This document shows, one piece after another, positions 1 through 5,487 of a stretch of DNA of 5,487 bases (its first letter is position 1; each line of letters begins with the position of its first letter). Below the pieces are notes generated by a model, which worked only from the letters and a program-made list of their open reading frames with translations, did no database searches and had not been told where the DNA came from. Source of the DNA: an uncultured Bacteroidales bacterium (GTDB lineage Bacteria; Bacteroidota; Bacteroidia; Bacteroidales; F082); NCBI GenBank assembly GCA_937926515.1, contig CALAZZ010000058.1:1-5487 (forward strand), read 5' to 3'. Both the position numbers and the translations under genes were made by a program.

Positions 1-1
1 C

Positions 2-1648
2 TGCACCGGCTTTGCCATTGAGGAAAACTACTTTACCAAGGCAAGCGGCGCGCCACAAGGGAATTATACTGGTATCCTATGCAAAAACAGTGAAACTGAA
101 TACGATATCATCTACAGAAACATCTTCAATGGACTGAGTTACGGGAATATTGCAGAAGGAAATAATAGATTATCTGGCAATGATCTATATGGCCTCGAAT
201 ACCAGTGTAACACCAACACCGGGAACAACAGGGATTTTATTGTGGCGAAAAAAGATCCTTTGGATTATCCCCAAATCAGAACATTCCAGGGAACTCAGCA
301 CAAAGAAGCGGGGAATACTTTCTCAACCGGTGTGCTGCCTGAAGGCCACTTCAAGAATGAGGGTACACAGGTGATCAATTACTTTTACAAGAACAATCCC
401 CCGCTCCATTACACAGAGGATTTCGTGGTTCCCATTCAGATTACGGAAACTAACAACTGCCCCTCAAACTATGGAGGCGGTGGGTCAACAAAGGATGTTG
501 TGCTGACCGGGGATGAAAAACAAGAGGCCGAACAGGCATTTGCCACCAATCTGTCGGATTTCAACAATGTGAAAGCCCTTTACAACAACCTGAAAGACGG
601 CGGCAATACCCAGGCGCTGAAAACCGAAGTGGAAACGGCCTGGCCTTCGGACATGTGGGCGCTAAGGGCGGAACTGCTGGGCAAATCGCCTCATTTGTCA
701 CAGGAAGTGCTGATGGCGGCTGCCGACAAAACCGATGTGCTGCCCGAAAGCATTTTGTTTGAGATATTGTCAGCCAATCCCGATGAACTTCGCAAAGAGG
801 AGCTGATCAGCCATCTCGAGAACAAAGACCAGCCCTTGCCGGCCTATATGATCTCCATCCTCAGACAACTGGCAGGTGGGATCACTTACAAGACCATATT
901 GCTGCAGGACATGGCAAGGTACAAGGCGGGAAAAACACAGGCTGCTTATAATCTGATACGCAGTTGCCTCAACGATACGGTAAGCGATTATGCCTACCTG
1001 CGAACCTGGCTTAACAACCTGGATAACCTGAATGCCGACATGCAGATCGTTGCGGCCTACCTTGCCGAAGAGAACTACACATCAGCGCAAGCCATGCTCA
1101 ACCTGATACCTGCCACCCGCAATCTTGAAGGAAATGCGCTTGCCGGATACAACGACTACAAGACCATGATGGAGATGCAGATGGCATGGAAGCAGCAGAA
1201 CCGTTCCATTTTTGAGTTAGACAGCCTCGAAATAGCCATATTGGTTGACTTTGCCGAAAACACAAACGGAAAGGCTGCACTCATGGCCCGGGGGATACTC
1301 GAATATGCATATGGTTATCATTTCTGCAACTGCCTGCCTGTGGACGATCCTGCAGCATGGAAAAGCACGGCTTTGATGCCGGGCAGTGATGTTGACAACG
1401 GCTTATCCATCCAGGCCGTGCCCAACCCTGCCAGCACATGGGTAGCATTCAACTATACCCTTCCGGTTCATGTAAATGAGGCGGTTTTACAGATTACGGA
1501 TGTTCATGGCAGGGCCATCACTTCTTTCGTGATTACAACAAAACAAGGCCAGCAGGTGTGGGACATACGTGACATGAAGAAAGGCGTATATTTGTACACA
1601 CTCAAAGCCGGCGCAATGAGCAAAAACGGTAAATTGATCATAAATTAA
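2..1648 (+). CDS. C-terminal part of a large secreted T9SS type A sorting-domain protein (5' end outside window)
   Basis: The frame is open from base 2 to the TAA at 1646-1648 (548 residues visible), so the gene starts upstream of the window. The GTG at 242 lies inside this continuous frame and need not be the start. Visible residues 1 to about 150 are rich in Asn, Gly, Tyr and short hydrophobic strands (ENYF, GILCKN, IIYRNIF, LSGNDLYGLEYQCN), which resembles a right-handed parallel beta-helix. A Cys-Pro-Ser-Asn linker with four glycines follows. Residues about 170-440 look alpha-helical and possibly TPR-like, including a segment SPHLSQEVL..AADKTDVLP; from memory, similar segments recur in large secreted Bacteroidota proteins. 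Residues 468-548 form the T9SS sorting domain (VPNPAS, ITDVHGR, GVYLYTL, final KLIIN). By family knowledge the protein would cross the outer membrane by T9SS and be anchored or released. Substrate and function are unknown. A terminator follows directly. Confidence 0.85.
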   Translation, partial: CTGFAIEENYFTKASGAPQGNYTGILCKNSETEYDIIYRNIFNGLSYGNIAEGNNRLSGNDLYGLEYQCNTNTGNNRDFIVAKKDPLDYPQIRTFQGTQHKEAGNTFSTGVLPEGHFKNEGTQVINYFYKNNPPLHYTEDFVVPIQITETNNCPSNYGGGGSTKDVVLTGDEKQEAEQAFATNLSDFNNVKALYNNLKDGGNTQALKTEVETAWPSDMWALRAELLGKSPHLSQEVLMAAADKTDVLPESILFEILSANPDELRKEELISHLENKDQPLPAYMISILRQLAGGITYKTILLQDMARYKAGKTQAAYNLIRSCLNDTVSDYAYLRTWLNNLDNLNADMQIVAAYLAEENYTSAQAMLNLIPATRNLEGNALAGYNDYKTMMEMQMAWKQQNRSIFELDSLEIAILVDFAENTNGKAALMARGILEYAYGYHFCNCLPVDDPAAWKSTALMPGSDVDNGLSIQAVPNPASTWVAFNYTLPVHVNEAVLQITDVHGRAITSFVITTKQGQQVWDIRDMKKGVYLYTLKAGAMSKNGKLIIN

Positions 1649-2162
1649 TAACCTTTTACGAACCATTCCCTGTTTTACGGGGGATGGTTCGCTTTTTTAC
1701 AATATTATGATGAAAAACATTTTAACCGTCTTATTAATTTTATTCACGTTTAAAGCCACCGCACAAATTCCGGAAATAGTTTGGCAACAATGTTACGGAG
1801 ATTCCGGTAACAACTGGTATGTACAAGCTCAAGCCATTAATGATGGGTATGTCTTTGCTATTAATGTAACTTCAGGTGAGAATGTAACAAATTATCATGG
1901 GGGCACTGATATATGGGTAGTGAGAACAGATAGCCTTTACAACATCATTTGGGAAAAATGTTATGGAGGTTCTGATGCGGACAATCCCCTAAAGATTATC
2001 AAGTTAAACAACACAGAGTTTTTTGTTTTTGGCTATACTTATTCTACTGATGGTGATGTGCAGTCAGGCAATCACGGCCACTCCGATATTTGGGTGCTTA
2101 AACTTAATATTGAAGGTGACATTATTTGGGAGAAAACTTATGGTTGTATTGGTATTGATGAT
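1643..2162 (+). repeat. 520-base perfect identity island, copy 1
   Basis: Read base by base, this segment has no difference from 3324-3843. It runs from the last sense codon of the first gene (the first mismatch outside it is A at 1642 against T at 3323), through the terminator and the start of gene A, to codon 152 (the first mismatch after it is C at 2163 against G at 3844). Flanking parts of the same duplication differ at about 12-14%. Confidence 0.95.
1659..1698 (+). terminator. Rho-independent terminator after the first gene
   Basis: A 12-bp stem pairs 1659-1670 (CGAACCATTCCC) with 1680-1691 (GGGATGGTTCG core, one G-T wobble) around a 9-base loop, followed by C and six T at 1693-1698. 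The T tract lies only on the plus-strand side, so it should work only for rightward transcription. It ends just 8 bases before the ATG of gene A, leaving no room for a separate promoter and leader between them. The hairpin therefore either sits in the leader of gene A or gene A depends on readthrough. Confidence 0.85.
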
Positions 2163-3329
2163 CCAAGAGATATGATCTTAACCCCCGATGGCGGCTTTGT
2201 GATGATTGACCGTATTGGCATTGGTGGAGGTGATGTTACCCATTTTTATGGTATAGGCGATTGCTGGATGGCAAAATGCGACTCCCTTGGCAATATTGAA
2301 TGGGAAATAACCCTGGGCAATGATGGGTTGGATAATTGCAATTCATTGATGATCAACAGTGCAGGCAATATCATGATGATAGGCGCAGCCCAGTGGCATG
2401 GGGGTTTGGTGGAATGTTTTCCTGACGGTTCTTGGGGAGATGTCTGGATTGTTGAATTAGATATGCAGGGCAATATCCTGGCACAGTATTGCTATGGTGG
2501 CAGCCATTACGATTTAGGGTATATGATCATTGAACTGGACGATGGCTACGCCTTTATCGCCAGCACTCATTCAGATGATGGGGATATTTCCGGATTACAT
2601 GGCCCGCCGGGAGGCCCGCCTTATGGGTGGGGTGATATCTGGGTGGTCAGGCTGAATGAACAAATGGAGATCATCTGGCAGAAATGTATTGGAGGGTACG
2701 ATGTTGATCATCCATATTACATTACCCAAACAGAAGATGGCGGATTTGTTGTAATTGGAACAACCCGCTCAAACGACGGTGATGTAAGCGGAAATCCTTC
2801 CTGGCCGGGCACCTATGGCGCAATATGGGTAGTAAAGCTGGATGCGCAAGGGAATATTGAATGGCAAAAAGTTTATGGCGGCTGGGGTTCCGAAACCCTG
2901 GAGAATCCACATACCATCCTCAAAAAAAGTGATTACAATTATGTAATTGCCGCATCAACAAATTTAAGCCCTTCGCATGATGTGCAGTGCGGTACATTCA
3001 GCGGAAACCGTAATGCATGGATATTTGAGATAGCGTTGCCGGATACGGTAAACAGCATAGCAGTACTAGAACCCGGCAACGGCTTATCCATCCAGGCCGC
3101 ACCCAACCCTGCCAGCACATGGGTGGCTTTCAACTATATGCTGCCGATTCATGTAAACGACGCGGTTTTGCAGATTACTGATGTACATGGAAGAAGCATC
3201 ACTTCTTTCGTGATTACCGCAAAACAAGGCCAGCAAGTGTGGGACATCAGGGATGTGAAGAAAGGCGTATATTTGTACACACTCAAAGCCGGTACAATGA
3301 GTAAGAACGGCAAATTGATCATTAATTAA
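1707..3329 (+). CDS. Secreted seven-repeat (probable beta-propeller) protein with T9SS type A sorting domain (gene A)
   Basis: This is a complete 540-residue protein. Residues 1-20 are a signal peptide (MMKN, a hydrophobic LLILF core, then KATAQ), with cleavage likely near Ala19-Gln20. ATG at 1707 or 1710 would both serve; no Shine-Dalgarno is seen, as is usual in Bacteroidota. Seven repeats follow at about 21-78, 79-137, 138-195, 196-255, 256-320, 321-382 and 383-447. Each has the pattern xIxW-x-K-x-YGG, a central TxDGGFVVIG strand, then NDGDVSG and DIWVVKLDxxG. Seven 60-residue beta repeats suggest a seven-bladed propeller; this is inferred. Repeat 5 carries a Gly/Pro-rich loop (GPPGGPPYGW). 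After a short linker, residues 460-540 are a sorting domain close to that of the upstream gene (APNPAS, GVYLYTL, final KLIIN), so export by T9SS to the cell surface or outside is expected. No catalytic motif is recognised. It looks intact, and gene B is its damaged paralogue. Confidence 0.9.
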   Translation: MMKNILTVLLILFTFKATAQIPEIVWQQCYGDSGNNWYVQAQAINDGYVFAINVTSGENVTNYHGGTDIWVVRTDSLYNIIWEKCYGGSDADNPLKIIKLNNTEFFVFGYTYSTDGDVQSGNHGHSDIWVLKLNIEGDIIWEKTYGCIGIDDPRDMILTPDGGFVMIDRIGIGGGDVTHFYGIGDCWMAKCDSLGNIEWEITLGNDGLDNCNSLMINSAGNIMMIGAAQWHGGLVECFPDGSWGDVWIVELDMQGNILAQYCYGGSHYDLGYMIIELDDGYAFIASTHSDDGDISGLHGPPGGPPYGWGDIWVVRLNEQMEIIWQKCIGGYDVDHPYYITQTEDGGFVVIGTTRSNDGDVSGNPSWPGTYGAIWVVKLDAQGNIEWQKVYGGWGSETLENPHTILKKSDYNYVIAASTNLSPSHDVQCGTFSGNRNAWIFEIALPDTVNSIAVLEPGNGLSIQAAPNPASTWVAFNYMLPIHVNDAVLQITDVHGRSITSFVITAKQGQQVWDIRDVKKGVYLYTLKAGTMSKNGKLIIN

Positions 3330-3843
3330 TAACCTTTTACGAACCATTCCCTGTTTTACGGGGGATGGTTCGCTTTTTTACAATATTATGATGAAAAACA
3401 TTTTAACCGTCTTATTAATTTTATTCACGTTTAAAGCCACCGCACAAATTCCGGAAATAGTTTGGCAACAATGTTACGGAGATTCCGGTAACAACTGGTA
3501 TGTACAAGCTCAAGCCATTAATGATGGGTATGTCTTTGCTATTAATGTAACTTCAGGTGAGAATGTAACAAATTATCATGGGGGCACTGATATATGGGTA
3601 GTGAGAACAGATAGCCTTTACAACATCATTTGGGAAAAATGTTATGGAGGTTCTGATGCGGACAATCCCCTAAAGATTATCAAGTTAAACAACACAGAGT
3701 TTTTTGTTTTTGGCTATACTTATTCTACTGATGGTGATGTGCAGTCAGGCAATCACGGCCACTCCGATATTTGGGTGCTTAAACTTAATATTGAAGGTGA
3801 CATTATTTGGGAGAAAACTTATGGTTGTATTGGTATTGATGAT
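3324..3843 (+). repeat. 520-base perfect identity island, copy 2
   Basis: This is the partner of 1643-2162, in direct orientation. It holds the end of gene A, the second terminator, and the signal peptide plus the first two and a half repeats of gene B. The frameshift in gene B lies about 80 bases beyond its right edge, in the diverged part. Confidence 0.95.
3340..3379 (+). terminator. Rho-independent terminator after gene A (second identical copy)
   Basis: It is identical base for base to the hairpin after the first gene. The stem pairs 3340-3351 with 3361-3372 and is followed by C and six T at 3374-3379. It again ends 8 bases before an ATG, that of gene B at 3388. It lies inside the 520-base identity island, so it was copied along with the start of the gene. 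Confidence 0.85.
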
Positions 3844-3969
3844 GCCAGGGATATGATACTAACCCCCGATGGAGGCTTTGTGATGATTGACCGCATTGGC
3901 ATCGGAGGCGGCGATGTTACCCATTTTATGGAATTGGCGATTGCTGGATGGCAAAATGCGACTCCTTAG
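3388..3969 (+). CDS. 5' fragment of frameshifted gene B: signal peptide and first repeats
   Basis: This is the 193-residue product read from the first ATG of gene B. Residues 1-180 follow gene A: the signal peptide MMKNILTVLLILFTFKATAQ, repeats 1 and 2, and most of repeat 3. After His-Phe at the four-T run the frame changes and adds 13 unrelated residues (MELAIAGWQNATP) before TAG at 3967-3969. As it stands the product could enter the periplasm. It lacks a sorting domain and holds under three of seven repeats, so a stable folded product is unlikely. Confidence 0.6.
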   Translation: MMKNILTVLLILFTFKATAQIPEIVWQQCYGDSGNNWYVQAQAINDGYVFAINVTSGENVTNYHGGTDIWVVRTDSLYNIIWEKCYGGSDADNPLKIIKLNNTEFFVFGYTYSTDGDVQSGNHGHSDIWVLKLNIEGDIIWEKTYGCIGIDDARDMILTPDGGFVMIDRIGIGGGDVTHFMELAIAGWQNATP

Positions 3970-4997
3970 GTAATATTGAGTGGGAGAAAACTTTGGGCAA
4001 CAACGGGTTGGATAATTGCATTTCATTGATGATCAACAGTGCTGGCAATATCATGATGATAGGCGCAGCCCAGTGGCATGGCGGTTTGGTAGAATGTCAC
4101 CCCGACGGGGTATGGGCTGATGTATGGATTGTTGAATTAGATATGCAGGGCAATATCCTGGCGCAGTATTGCTACGGCGGCAGCCATTACGACCTGGGTT
4201 ATATGATCATTGAGTTGGACGATGGCTATGCTTTTATTGCCAGCACTTCTTCAAATGATGGTGATGTATCCGGATTGCATGGACCACCGGGAGGTCCGCC
4301 TTACGGGTGGAATGATATCTGGGTAGTTCGGCTAAATACGCAGATGGAGATCATCTGGCAGAAATGCATCGGAGGTTATGATAGTGATAATCCACTATAT
4401 ATTACCCAAACACAAGATGGCGGGTTTGTGGTAATCGGAACAACGCGCTCCAATAACGGCGATGTAAGCGGCAATCCTTCATGGCCCGGCACTTATGGCG
4501 CCATTTGGGTAGTAAAGTTGGATGCACAAGGGAATATTGAATGGCAAAAAGTGTATGGCGGCTGGGGTCAGGAGTACCTGGAAAATCCTCATACTGTTCT
4601 AAAGAAAAGTGATTATAATTATGTGCTTGCAGCTACCACAAATTTTAGCCCTTCGCATGATGTGCAGTGCGGCAACTTTAGCGCAAACTATAAAGCCTGG
4701 ATTTTTGAGATAGCACTTGAAGATACGGTAGATATAATAACACCTGCTGCAAACACTAGGGGGGTAAGGGTTTATCCCAACCCCGCCACCACAGAACTCT
4801 GGCTGCAACTGCCGGAAAACTTACCCCTCACCGCCATGCAAATCCAACTGCACAGCCCCACAGGCAGGCTGCTGTATCAGGCTGAGCCGCAGGATTATTT
4901 CCATAAGATAGATGTGGCCCGCCTGCCGGCAGGTTTGTATTTGGTCAGGCTGTGGGATGGGGAGAGGTGGTATGCGGAGAAGTTGGTGGTGCGGTAG
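3948..4997 (+). CDS. 3' fragment of frameshifted gene B: repeats 4-7 and sorting domain
   Basis: This is 349 residues read from an internal ATG that corresponds to Met188 of gene A (WMAKCDSLG), so it is probably not a real start. It holds the end of repeat 3, repeats 4-7 (including the GPPGGPPYGW loop) and the type A sorting domain ending EKLVVR. It overlaps the 5' fragment by 22 bases. Without a signal peptide it could not reach the T9SS by the Sec route, so if translated alone it would stay in the cytoplasm. It is best read as the second half of one interrupted gene. Confidence 0.6.
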   Translation: MAKCDSLGNIEWEKTLGNNGLDNCISLMINSAGNIMMIGAAQWHGGLVECHPDGVWADVWIVELDMQGNILAQYCYGGSHYDLGYMIIELDDGYAFIASTSSNDGDVSGLHGPPGGPPYGWNDIWVVRLNTQMEIIWQKCIGGYDSDNPLYITQTQDGGFVVIGTTRSNNGDVSGNPSWPGTYGAIWVVKLDAQGNIEWQKVYGGWGQEYLENPHTVLKKSDYNYVLAATTNFSPSHDVQCGNFSANYKAWIFEIALEDTVDIITPAANTRGVRVYPNPATTELWLQLPENLPLTAMQIQLHSPTGRLLYQAEPQDYFHKIDVARLPAGLYLVRLWDGERWYAEKLVVR

Positions 4998-5157
4998 AAA
5001 AAAACAACCTGCAGAAATGCGCATTGATGAGCGCTACTTTTTGTTGTTAATGTGTTATTTACGTTGCATCGCTTGTATTCCAGCCGTACGGGAAACCCCA
5101 GCGAAGACATCATCAACGGAAATTTGAAGAATGACCTGAATCCTCCTCCATAACGAC
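4998..5157. other. Convergent intergenic gap without a clear terminator
   Basis: These 160 bases lie between the ends of gene B (+) and the dihydrouridine synthase gene (-). The only hairpin noticed is a 4-bp GCGC/GCGC stem at 5019-5022 and 5031-5034 with an 8-base loop, followed by TACTTTTT. It is too weak to call a terminator with confidence. A run of A right after the stop of gene B (4998-5004) would read as T on the minus strand, but no strong stem precedes it on that strand. No gene or RNA is supported here. Confidence 0.5.
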
Positions 5158-5487
5158 TTATTCAACAGCGCAGTCCAATTCGGGCAACGAAAGGCTTTTT
5201 TCAGCTTCTATGCCCGTATATGTTGCCTCAATCTCTTTAAGAATTTGAAGCATACCTTCCAGGTGTAGTTCCTCCATCATTCTTATCCTGAATGGTTTGA
5301 AGTTGGGAAAGCCTTTAAAGTAATCGCTCCAGTGCTTGCGCATTTCCATCATGGCCTGCCGCTCACCTTTCCACTCCACCGATTTTTTTAGATGAAGGCT
5401 GCTGATGTGCACGCGCTCCTCTACTGTGGGTAGTGGTAACAGTTCTCCGGTGTTGAGGTAGTGTTTCACCTCCCTGAATATCCACGG
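5158..5487 (-). CDS. dusB: tRNA-dihydrouridine synthase, C-terminal part (5' end outside window)
   Basis: The minus-strand frame is open from the window edge to the TAA at 5158-5160 (109 residues). The GTG at 5467-5469 is internal, because codons for PWIFREV lie in frame before it. These residues match the end of the FMN barrel of Dus enzymes, where GNPWIFREI-like sequence follows the phosphate-binding loop. KHYLNTGELLPLPTVEERV comes next, then the C-terminal helical domain with MRKH (49-52), Tyr56, Lys-Gly (58-59) and Pro61, a conserved pattern in the domain that binds tRNA. The enzyme reduces uridine to dihydrouridine in the D-loop of tRNA using FMN and NADPH, in the cytoplasm. Family members are about 330 residues, so about two thirds, including the catalytic Cys, lie outside. 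The DusB-type assignment is from recalled Bacteroidota sequences. It is a housekeeping gene converging on the secreted-protein locus. Confidence 0.85.
   Translation of the reverse strand, partial: PWIFREVKHYLNTGELLPLPTVEERVHISSLHLKKSVEWKGERQAMMEMRKHWSDYFKGFPNFKPFRIRMMEELHLEGMLQILKEIEATYTGIEAEKSLSLPELDCAVE

Larger units (their letters stand above)
1396..3076 (+). repeat. Tandem duplication, unit 1 (1681 bases)
   Basis: Unit 1 covers the sorting-domain coding end of the first gene, its terminator, and the signal peptide and seven repeats of gene A. It aligns to unit 2 at a constant offset of 1681 bases with no gap until the one-base deletion in gene B. The left edge is sharp: CAACGGCTTATCCATCCAGG at 1396 matches 3077, and nothing convincing matches just before it. 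The right edge lies between 3050, where the propeller bodies stop aligning clearly, and 3076. Confidence 0.8.
3077..4756 (+). repeat. Tandem duplication, unit 2 (1680 bases)
   Basis: Unit 2 covers the sorting-domain coding end of gene A, the second terminator, and the signal peptide and seven repeats of gene B. The match to unit 1 is clear up to 4730 (GATACGGTA), and the last 26 bases are too diverged to place the edge exactly. Sequence from about 4757 on, which codes the sorting domain of gene B, has no counterpart in unit 1. Confidence 0.75.
3388..4997 (+). pseudogene. Frameshifted paralogue of gene A with a different T9SS sorting domain (gene B)
   Basis: This is a second copy of the seven-repeat secreted protein. 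Codons 1-152 are identical in DNA to gene A. From 3844 on it differs at about 14% of sampled bases, and its propeller protein is about 90% identical to that of gene A. Gene A has five T at 2243-2247 (CATTTTTATGG); here there are four at 3924-3927, and this single lost base splits the frame. Restoring one T gives a continuous 536-residue protein with all seven repeats. The sorting domain (about residues 459-536: VYPNPATTELWL, HSPTGRLLY, LPAGLYLVRL, final EKLVVR) is a type A domain but unrelated in sequence to that of gene A. Most differences between the copies keep the protein similar, so the copy was probably under selection until recently, or the frameshift is a sequencing error. Confidence 0.8.

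Noticed and set aside
242..244. GTG as the start of the first gene
   Set aside because: The same frame is open back to base 2 with family-like sequence before the GTG, so the gene continues out of the window.
1587..1594. TATATTTG, matching the Bacteroidota -7 promoter pattern (again at 3268-3275)
   Set aside because: It codes the conserved GVYLY motif of the sorting domain, and no TTTG-type -33 element is found at the right distance upstream.
2246..3347. Several antisense frames of 60-90 codons opposite gene A
   Set aside because: They have low-complexity, improbable products and lie wholly opposite a strongly supported gene.
1643..3843. Identity island as a mobile element or insertion sequence
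   Set aside because: It has no transposase, inverted ends or target duplication, and the identical segment is embedded in a larger diverged duplication.
5016..5042. Possible terminator between gene B and the dihydrouridine synthase gene
   Set aside because: The stem is only four pairs (GCGC/GCGC), too weak to stand as a feature.
4912..5127. Overlapping plus-strand frame of 71 codons
   Set aside because: It overlaps the sorting-domain end of gene B in another frame, and its Cys/Arg-rich product resembles nothing known; a shadow frame.
5031..5153. Short plus-strand frame containing YSSRTGNPS, like the YSRTGNPT motif of Cys/Met-metabolism PLP enzymes
   Set aside because: It is only 40 codons long, has no start or other family residues, and ends at once; a chance likeness.

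Overview
The window comes from a member of the Bacteroidota. Both plus-strand proteins with intact 3' ends finish in a type A C-terminal sorting domain of the type IX secretion system (T9SS), with a PNP motif and a late GVYLY or GLYLV motif. The partial minus-strand gene matches the Bacteroidota form of tRNA-dihydrouridine synthase, and no clear Shine-Dalgarno sequence precedes the complete gene. The order or genus cannot be told from this sequence.

Layout: (1) 2-1648 (+) is the 3' part of a large secreted protein with a beta-helix-like stretch, a long alpha-helical stretch and a sorting domain. (2) A strong intrinsic terminator sits at 1659-1698. (3) 1707-3329 (+) is a complete 540-residue secreted protein (gene A): a signal peptide, seven repeats of about 60 residues (probably a seven-bladed beta-propeller), and a sorting domain nearly the same as that of the first gene. 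(4) The terminator recurs identically at 3340-3379. (5) 3388-4997 (+) is a second copy of the propeller gene (gene B). It is broken by a one-base deletion in a T run near 3924 and ends in a different sorting domain. (6) 4998-5157 is a convergent intergenic gap without a clear terminator. (7) 5158-5487 (-) is the C-terminal third of a tRNA-dihydrouridine synthase (probably dusB), cut by the window edge.

The main story is the history of the locus. The sorting domain of gene 1, its terminator and the propeller body of gene A all repeat at one constant offset of 1681 bases. This fits a tandem duplication running from the start of the gene 1 sorting domain to the end of the propeller body. It would have made gene A a chimera (propeller plus the sorting tail of gene 1) and left the original tail on gene B. 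The two units differ at roughly 12-14% of positions, except for a 520-base island (1643-2162 = 3324-3843) with no differences at all. That island spans the terminator, the intergenic gap, the signal peptide and the first two and a half blades. It suggests recent gene conversion or an assembly artefact. No defence system, mobile element, CRISPR array or RNA gene was seen.
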